From Paraphysomonas bandaiensis (Eukaryota; Chrysophyceae), in contig CBFFRP010000025.1 in the NCBI GenBank assembly GCA_965644295.1, positions 124,001 through 188,000 on the forward strand: a stretch of 64,000 nucleotides of DNA, given 5' to 3'. The first letter of the stretch is position 1. Each line of letters starts with the position of its first letter. The translations under genes and the position numbers were made by a program. The notes beneath the pieces were generated by a model that saw nothing but the letters and a program-made list of their open reading frames with translations, ran no database searches and had not been told where the DNA came from. This document shows positions 57,399 through 64,000 of this stretch, one piece after another.

Positions 57399-58050
57399 GT
57401 CACTGTTAGGCTAGCTCACAGCTCACAATTGATTGCATTCAATACATCAACTATTGATAATCAATATATAACATATATATTACAGTATATTGTAACTACT
57501 ACATACCAAAAGTTTCCTAATTATTAATTGTTTTGTAGCTATGTTGTGAGCTCGCTTCACAATAACAACATTATTGTGGGCCAATCGGTATTCTCACCTT
57601 TTCACTATATCATTCTTTCCTACTTGAAGTAAACTAGTTATTGCGATGTAAATTTGCATGTAGCATGTAACATAGCAAGCATATGAACACTATAAGAATG
57701 AGGCCTTTTCTAGCTACATACAATAGTATAATGTGATGTATGTATTATGTAATTTGGCTCGGGATTTAACATTACAATTGTGGCATGCGTTGCTGAAAAG
57801 ACTTTGTGCCTTGTTGATAATGTCCTAACATATTCAAACACTCCACAATGAACATCACGGTAGTTGGGCTTTCACGTAATTCTTCAATTTACAACAGTGT
57901 GTATACTCAGATGGATTTCACTACGATTATTACATTATCAACCGCTGTCCGAAATAAGTTGGACACACGGCGTCGTACATTAACAGACGCTGCAGATTAT
58001 CCTATATCCTAGACAAGAAATCCGAAGTGGATTGAATCCGAGGACTTCAC
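57399..58050. other. Intergenic region, no gene seen
   Basis: AT-rich DNA between the 1.1-kb element and the 3' end of the TRAP-alpha gene. No gene, repeat boundary or RNA gene is recognised. Confidence 0.35.
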
Positions 58051-58912
58051 TTAATTCACACCATCGTCTAGCCATTCCTCCTTAGACTATATGTGTACAA
58101 ATGAATATTATTATGGCCGTGTTAAAATTATGACGTACCTTCGTCCCACGTCCACCCCTTTTGCTATGCGACGAACCCATACCAAAGTTCAACTCAGGAA
58201 AGCAAAGATAGAGTGAGACAAAGATAAGAGCTATAGTCGACAGGATGCTGAATGACAATTGTGCGGCGGTTTTCAAGTTAAAATCGTCAGTTGGGTAGTA
58301 TAACTCTACAGTCTGAAATACATATCAATGACCTTGTCGCAATAGTGGCGGATACATGCAACAAACCTGGTTAAAAAAAGTAGAACTATAAGACACCCTT
58401 TCGTCGTCATAAAATACAGTGTGGGCAAGTGCATACTCTACTGGCTGAAGATCAGGATGCAACTGTCACCACTATGAATATCTGACCAAGAGAACGCGGG
58501 CATATCTACTTACTTGAAATTGGTATTCAAAGGTAAATTCGTCCCCAGGTCTTACAACAACACCAATTGGTTTGTAGGAATAATTTTGAACATGGAAGTT
58601 AAAGTCATACGGCGAATTCAAGCTGCCCATGATGGCGGTTACATTGTATGCATACTGGTCGTCATTGGAAAAATGACATAACACAGTAACAACTTCGCCG
58701 ATAGGAAATTTTTGATCAGAGTGATCTGGAAAAAGATATGACGTCTCAATATCTTCGGCGGCTCCAGGCATATTGGTCAAAGGATGCACAAACTGTTGGT
58801 ACTGCTGCTGAGCTGTTTGTGCAGTTTCTGTACCATCTTCCTGAGAGTGTGCCACTTGAAGTAGTAGAGAGCTCACAAAAGCAACACAAAACAATCTCAT
58901 ATTGGCAACCAT
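58051..58912 (-). CDS. SSR1: Translocon-associated protein subunit alpha (TRAP-alpha)
   Basis: Four exons: 58514-58912, 58367-58462, 58139-58312 and 58051-58086, giving 234 residues. TRAP-alpha is a single-pass ER membrane subunit of the TRAP complex that accompanies Sec61. Seen in order: a signal peptide (MRLFCVAFVSSLLLQVAHS), an acidic then Q-rich lumenal start, the lumenal domain with FPIGEVVTVLCHFSND and VTAIMGSLNSPYDFNFHVQN, the strand VEYALAHTVFYDD and TFFNQTVELYYP. A membrane helix (LSFSILSTIALIFVSLYL) follows, then a basic cytosolic tail ending in EEWLDD. An ATG at 59020 in the same frame would add 36 residues before the signal peptide and is less likely. The 12-codon last exon restores the expected W-L-D tail. 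Confidence 0.93.
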
Positions 58913-59383
58913 AATAATGCTTCGATTGTACAAGAGGTATTGTAGATTACACCTTGCTTTGCAGTGGACTATCGTATAGGTTTCGTATAGCCACCTGCGG
59001 TCGGCAGCAGTGTGTGACATCTAGACATGCTCTTGCAACAATATCATGTAGGTATACCAACCGGTATACCGTATACCAGGCATGGGTATAGGTGCTTGAT
59101 ACAGTATTCCGTTATAGTAGTACTATCGTATACCGCCGTATACATACATGTATGGTCGAAGTTCGACCACTGATATATGTATGTATGTATTATGTGGTGT
59201 TGACTTTATACGCTGCGGTATACAAACATCGACACGCACAGCTACTTGTGAAGGCACATTATCAAGACAGTGTGTGATGTGCTGGCATTAGCAACCATAT
59301 TAGCTGTACTGACTCAGCTCGTGTTTGCAACAATATATCGTAGCTTATCAGTTCTTAAATAATCCATCAATTAATTGAGCCAA
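58913..59383. promoter_or_regulatory. Divergent intergenic region TRAP-alpha / Acl4-like gene
   Basis: A 471-base gap between divergent genes. It contains several GGTATACC-type palindromes (59050-59140) resembling those at 40.9 and 42.9 kb, and an ATGT microsatellite (59175-59190). Confidence 0.45.
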
Positions 59384-60905
59384 ATGGGAAAAGGAAAGAA
59401 AAACTCCAAAGCAAAAAAATTGAGTGCGAAAAAGAATGAAAGCAGCACTACAGCAGCAAGCCCTGCAAAGTTACTCTTAGAACAAGGCAACATAGCACTA
59501 TCTCGTGTTGAGCCTGAACTTGCTCTGCAATTTTTCGAGCGAGCCTATCAGATTGATTCTAATGATACTGATGTCATGGACGCATTATCGGACGTGTTAG
59601 TTCGATTGAACGAACCTGAGAAGGCATTAAGTTTTCTCATGAAAAGTACTCAAATCGCTCCCACAGAAAATCCTGGAAAGTGGCTTTGTATGGCACAGTT
59701 GTTGGAGGGCCAAGAAGCCCTCAATAGCTACAACCGCGGTATCGAGTTACTAAAATCCACTGGTTCTGGCGATTCTAATGAACAGGTCACTCATCTTTCC
59801 AAAAGTCTTGTAGCTTGTAACTCATTCTCAACAGGCTAGTGTAGCTAAGCAACTTGCGAAAGCGTATAGTGGAGTAGCAGAGCTGTACTTAACCGATTTA
59901 TGGTATTGTGTGGACTATTCCCTTGTCATCATAACTTTTGTTCGCTGTAGTTACGATGAGGATGCTGAAACTCAATGTGAACGTGCGGTGTCTGACGCAC
60001 TAGCGTGTGACGCCAGTTCCATAGATGCATTGCACGCACAAGCTAGTCTAAGATTAAGCCAGAGTAGAACCAGTGAAGCTTGTGACATTATTCAGCAGGT
60101 GTACGACATTATAAGCAGAAGACGAGATGCAGTCATTCACCGTACAGTAGTAGAAGAGTTGCAGGGAGATAGTGATAGTGGAAATCTAAGCACTGAAGAA
60201 AATGGTATGTGTTTGTATAAATCGTAGGATTTGTATGTAGTATATATAAATATCACGTCGAACGCATCATATTCGTATATACTACAGAATTTCCAAGTGC
60301 CGAGCTTTGTGTGACTACTGCGAAAATGCTTTTAGAATGTTCTTGTGTTCGACCAGAGATGGCACAAGTAAGTTAAAATTGCTTGTGGAAATAGATAACT
60401 TGTCGCAGAAAGCGTTAGATATGATAGTCAGTCTTCTGCATGATGATGATGAGAATATAGAGCTATGGTAACGTCTTCTAGTATAATGGCAGTTCGTAAT
60501 TTTTCTTTTTGTAGGTACCTCGCAGGCGTAGCTGAAATGACAATTTGTTCCCAGCAAACTACACCAGATTATGAAGCGGCAAACTATTATTTGAGCCAAG
60601 CCAAAATTATGATTGAAGAATTGCGACAGCAGTACCAGCAGCAGAATTCAATCCAGGTTTCAGTTAGATGGTACCATATGTTGTAACGTTAGTAATTTAA
60701 TTGTTTGTAGGAAATCGACTCATGTTCTGTTCTTCCATTTGAGGATGAATTGAGTTTAGTACTTAGTCACCTTAAGATTATTGAGCAAAGTTCTCAGTCA
60801 GGAGCTCAGGCAACCATTCCAATGGGTAATCAGAATGATGATGACGAGGAATGGTCGAGTGATGAGGATAATATGGATTGTGAGAGTAGTGCAATGGATT
60901 GTTGA
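59384..60905 (+). CDS. Acl4-like TPR assembly chaperone (ribosomal protein uL4/Rpl4)
   Basis: Seven exons: 59384-59785, 59835-59902, 59951-60204, 60288-60367, 60409-60467, 60515-60656 and 60711-60905, giving 399 residues (yeast Acl4 has 387). Acl4 wraps newly made Rpl4 until it is placed in pre-60S particles. Features: a Lys-rich start (MGKGKKNSKAKK); TPRs from residue about 30 (LLEQGNIALSRVEPELALQF, then DALSDVLVRLNEPEKALSFL); ELYLTDLCYDEDAETQCERA, which is typical of the Acl4 family; DALHAQASLRLSQSR; ENIELWYLAGVAEM; and an acidic, tryptophan-containing C-terminus (DDDEEWSSDEDNMD) as in Acl4. One intron is only 41 bases. The family call rests on these motifs and the length. Confidence 0.85.
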
Positions 60906-61544
60906 AATTTTGAATCTTTGGATCTTTTCGTTTAAAATATTTATGCTTACGATTTGTGATGAGTGCGATAGTTTCGGATCACAGTTGGAAAATGTAGTTT
61001 TAAATATTAAATACTCTAATAGATTTATATCAGCTGCTGGATTTCATGCCTCTCTATGGTTATTTAATGTAGTATCCTGTTTAAATAATATTACTTACGT
61101 ATTATTCAAGTACTCAACTAGTTAAATTTTATCTCCATTATGTCCCAAAAATGTATTTTCTCGACCTGCATATAAGGTTGAACTGAAAATAGAACGCTCA
61201 TATTAGCACCGGAACTATACAGACATTCAACTACAGATATAGTTCGAACAGATACTCATTATTTATTACACAGTTTTAGGGAAAGTGCAACGATGACTCC
61301 TATTTCAAAAGCAGATCATCAAATAGTCCAGTTGTATTTTGTGTTCCATCCTTCTAGATCATAATTATGTCAGTACATGTGTCCATGTGATCTATCATAA
61401 AAATAAGTACTTCAAATCTGTACTTCAAGATATTTGCTGGATAGTTGCAATGCCACATCTGATGATAAAGATGATTTAGAGTATTGACACCCTGACTTTT
61501 TAATATATATATACACAACACTAAACCCATATATGAAAGTCTTA
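60906..61544. other. Intergenic region, no gene seen
   Basis: The region downstream of the Acl4-like gene, including its 3' untranslated region. Frames at 60781-61125 overlap the last exon and are shadows. Nothing else is recognised. Confidence 0.35.
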
Positions 61545-62230
61545 TTATTAGCAATAGGCGCCGAGAATCAGCACCAGATACGTAGCTAGGTGAAAACTAG
61601 TCAAGATAGATAGACTTCTACCTGTTAAATAACTAGTACAAATTCCCATATCCTACTATATAACGTTACGAAAGCTGCTTGTGCGTCGCCGCAAGCACCA
61701 AGGTGCGACCACTTCTGTTCTTGTGAGGGAAAAGATCTCTATGGACGAGAGTCCTGGAAGTGCAGATGGGGTTAGTCAGGGGGGCTTCTCTTGGGGTAGG
61801 GCACTGCAGGACGTTGTGGAAGCACAGGATTCTGAATTAGTGAGTCGAGTATACCTAGCCTAAGAAAGATGGCGCTGGCGGCGTAGTTGGCGGATGTGTA
61901 GCTGGCGGATGCTGCAACGTGGTGTTTCCACTTTTACAGGGATTGTGGGAGATGTGGATGTGTGGAGAGATACAGTAGTAGTGGTTAACAGTATTATGAG
62001 AACTAACAACATAATAGCAACTGTAGTAATGAAACTGAATATCATATATATATTGATCATACAAGATAGTGACGATGTAAGATCGTACAAGAAATGATTG
62101 GTCGTAGAGATAACATGAAATTGATGAATGAGAAGAGATATTGACTACACAAGAGATTTTAACAAGATTAATGAGTGGCTACACGTCCAATTAACTTAGA
62201 AAATATCCAATTTGTGTCATAACTTGACAG
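61545..62230 (+). mobile_element. Composite dispersed repeat, longest copy (modules 1 and 2)
   Basis: Module 1 (61545 to about 61712) matches 22692-22876 and 53379-53450 in reverse orientation. Module 2 (61973-62230) matches 18932-19198 in forward orientation. Here they lie together, so this may be the most complete copy of one element about 690 bases long. Module 1 encodes TKAACASPQAPRCDH in one frame on the plus strand. No terminal repeats or target duplication were found, so the class is unknown. Confidence 0.65.
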
Positions 62231-62746
62231 TTTCAACGTTTCAACAAGGGGCATCTCTTTCTCCTTTCTTGGCCCATCCAAGCAATTAATAAGCAATCAT
62301 TTTACTGCCGATTGTATATAGTAGGACTAATGGCTAGGATACAATAGTGGTGTTCTCTGCTCTATAGAATAAATGCATAATATTAGCACTGCAGCTCACC
62401 GTAGATTGGTGAGTAATGATATTTAGTTCGCAACAAAATCAATTTTAAATAAAATTCTTCGATATTAATACATCGTTAAATGCCTCATCGGCTATAAAAC
62501 TAACAACACATGGACACGTTATTTATATTATACTGCCATTCGTCGATTATACCAACTGCGTCAGTGCCTCTAAGATAAGCTGCACTCTGCAGACACTAAC
62601 AAAAACGTCTTCACATCAACTATTTTAATATAGATATAAGAGATAAGAAATAATAAACGTTGTACACACACAAAAAATACAAATAAATATCGGTGCGCTA
62701 CCGTGAATGATTAAAATAGAACGTCAAATTATAATCTGTCCTTGAT
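62231..62746. other. Intergenic region, no gene seen
   Basis: AT-rich sequence between the composite repeat and the cyclin gene 3' end. No gene is supported. Confidence 0.35.
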
Positions 62747-63678
62747 CTACCCGATAGTGGGTAGGAGATCCGACAACTGTCGAGAAATCGAGTTAACTGC
62801 CACACCACATTGAATACCCTGGGTTATTATTAAGAGACGCTTGGTGAGGGGGAGAGTGTTTCGGCAATCAGAAAGAGGAGAACTAGAGTCCACTGGTGTC
62901 TCTGCACAACTCACTGGACTAGAGGTGCGGTCGTCGCTTTCCTTCATTCCAATTGTAGTCATGTGCCCAGTAGACGGAGATGGAAGGCGCACTGTCAATC
63001 TCTTGTGCGATTTCACTGGGCTCACTGGAGGCCTCTTATGAGACCGTACACTCTTCGCGGTATTGATCTCTTGTAGAGCATGCCACTTGCATACATAGGA
63101 TACGTGAGACTGGAACTGTGGAGCAGAAATGTTAACGCTGTAGTCAAATATATCCAGAAATCGGAGCTCAAGGGAGTTTAAAAATCTGATGTCGCAATTA
63201 CACACACGTGCAAATTCGGCATTGGTGACAGTGTAGTCATCGAGCATCTTGGACGCCATCATGAGGCATACCAATAAAACTGACTTCCAATTCTGAGCAC
63301 ATATTCTGCACTTGTTATCAGTGTTTCTTCCTAGCTGTTTCATGTATATCAAAGCTCCAACCAGACACTCTGGCTCAAGTTGCGAGCATTCGAATATGTG
63401 ATAACACAAGCTCATTATTGATTGAACGGACGGCTCCTAAGATGACCATTATATTACACGGGAAGAGCACTACAAACACACCACACCTTATTCTTCCATG
63501 GACTTGTAAATATACCGTAGGATTTGGGGAGTATATAACCATCGTTATCAGCAGATTCGATTTGGCGAAGGAACTCCCAGGACAGACATTTTATAAGAAC
63601 TTCCACAACATTATGAGATGAGGAGAGTAAACCATCATCACGGATTTGGATGACACCATTGCAACACACTTCAGCCAT
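62747..63678 (-). CDS. Cyclin, PHO80/P-U-type
   Basis: Two exons, 63487-63678 and 62747-63436 (50-base intron), giving 293 residues. The cyclin box spans about residues 45 to 165: FTSPWKNKEPSVQSI, CSQLEPECLVGALIYMKQL, NWKSVLLVCLMMASKMLDDY, VTNAEFARVCNCDIRFLNSL and ELRFLDIFDYSVNIS. This order (ALIYxxRL, then MxAxKxLDD, then ELNxLExxFL) is that of PHO80-like or cyclin P/U proteins. These activate Pho85-type or CDKA-type kinases in phosphate signalling or cell-cycle control. The C-terminal third, about 110 residues, is serine-rich and basic and includes S-P and T-P sites (SPVKSHKR) suited to kinase regulation. The ATG at 63678 is the first in frame. The partner kinase is unknown. Confidence 0.88.
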
Positions 63679-64000
63679 GTGAAAATAAATGCGCTCTGAG
63701 TAGTGTGATATGTGAAGGATTGTAGTGTAATTATGCTAATGTAGCGTAATTATTCTGCATGAGGTAGATATAAGTTCAAGGGACGAAGTTGTCAAGGGTT
63801 CTCAGAGTACGCTTCTGTTCAAGTGGAAGATGCGTGAGTCGAGTAATTGAAGAACGCAAGATTTGTGAAGAAAATGACGTCAGGGGATACACAATAATAC
63901 TATGGAATTTGCAATACGGAAATATCTTGAAGAGGTGATGGGTTGCATAAACTGAAAAAATATTGCACCAAAAAATTTGTCCTTTCTCCTCCTTGACTTC
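63679..64000. other. Upstream region of cyclin gene at window edge
   Basis: A 322-base stretch up to the window end, which should contain the cyclin promoter. No open frame or repeat is recognised; a gene beyond the edge cannot be excluded. Confidence 0.35.

Noticed and set aside
60781-61125. 114-residue frame at the end of the Acl4-like gene
   Set aside because: It overlaps the last coding exon in another frame and continues into AT-rich 3' sequence.
61681-61863. 60-residue plus-strand frame in the composite repeat
   Set aside because: It lies partly in module 1, but in a frame different from the conserved ACASPQAP peptide, and no second copy of it is seen.

Overview
This window is nuclear DNA from a unicellular eukaryote. 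Protein genes are split by very short GT-AG introns (44 to 92 bases, mostly 47 to 59), the DNA is AT-rich, and the gene set is typically eukaryotic: an MCM-binding protein, Sec23, TRAP-alpha, a nucleolin-like protein, a phosphoinositide-kinase-like protein, a cyclin, a FYVE protein and an Acl4-type ribosomal chaperone. The best lineage clue is the 26.8-35.6 kb gene. It combines extracellular leucine-rich repeats, thousands of bases of PSxxPS repeats and a polytopic membrane tail, an architecture I associate with stramenopiles (oomycetes, brown algae, diatoms). I infer a stramenopile-like protist with moderate confidence and name no species.

Layout, left to right: hAT transposase remnant (0.2-0.35 kb); MCMBP (-); membrane-anchored MOSC protein (+); second hAT remnant with its 3' end (4.5-5.2 kb); coiled-coil protein (-); 20-exon MORN-repeat gene (+); sulfotransferase-like/class IV aminotransferase fusion (-); tandem nitroreductase (SagB/ThcOx) protein (+); secreted C39-like peptidase (+); an orphan exon (-); EF-hand protein (-); a repeat-rich gap with a 220-base direct duplication (21-23.4 kb); membrane-anchored TPR protein (-); the giant LRR/PS-repeat receptor-like gene (-); a PIP-kinase-like gene (+); a cluster of non-autonomous transposon ends (38-39.3 kb); uracil-DNA glycosylase (-); a pogo-like remnant between inverted repeats; SEC23 (+); LisH-nucleolin-like protein (-); histidine phosphatase (+); hAT remnant (-); FkbM-type methyltransferase (+); FYVE protein (-); a 46-base hAT MITE and a 1.1-kb non-autonomous hAT-like element; TRAP-alpha (-); Acl4-like chaperone (+); a composite repeat; cyclin (-).

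The genes form no operon and share no single pathway, though several head-to-head pairs have gaps of only 300 to 500 bases (aminotransferase/SagB, nucleolin-like/phosphatase, TRAP-alpha/Acl4) and may share promoters. Three genes serve the secretory route (SEC23, SSR1, the FYVE protein) and two serve the nucleolus or ribosome (nucleolin-like, Acl4). The accessory fraction is mainly hAT-type DNA transposons in every stage of decay, plus one unnamed composite repeat. Intron-exon structures were assembled by hand by joining frames at splice sites. For most genes the joined frame gives a full-length family member, which is the main support for the models.
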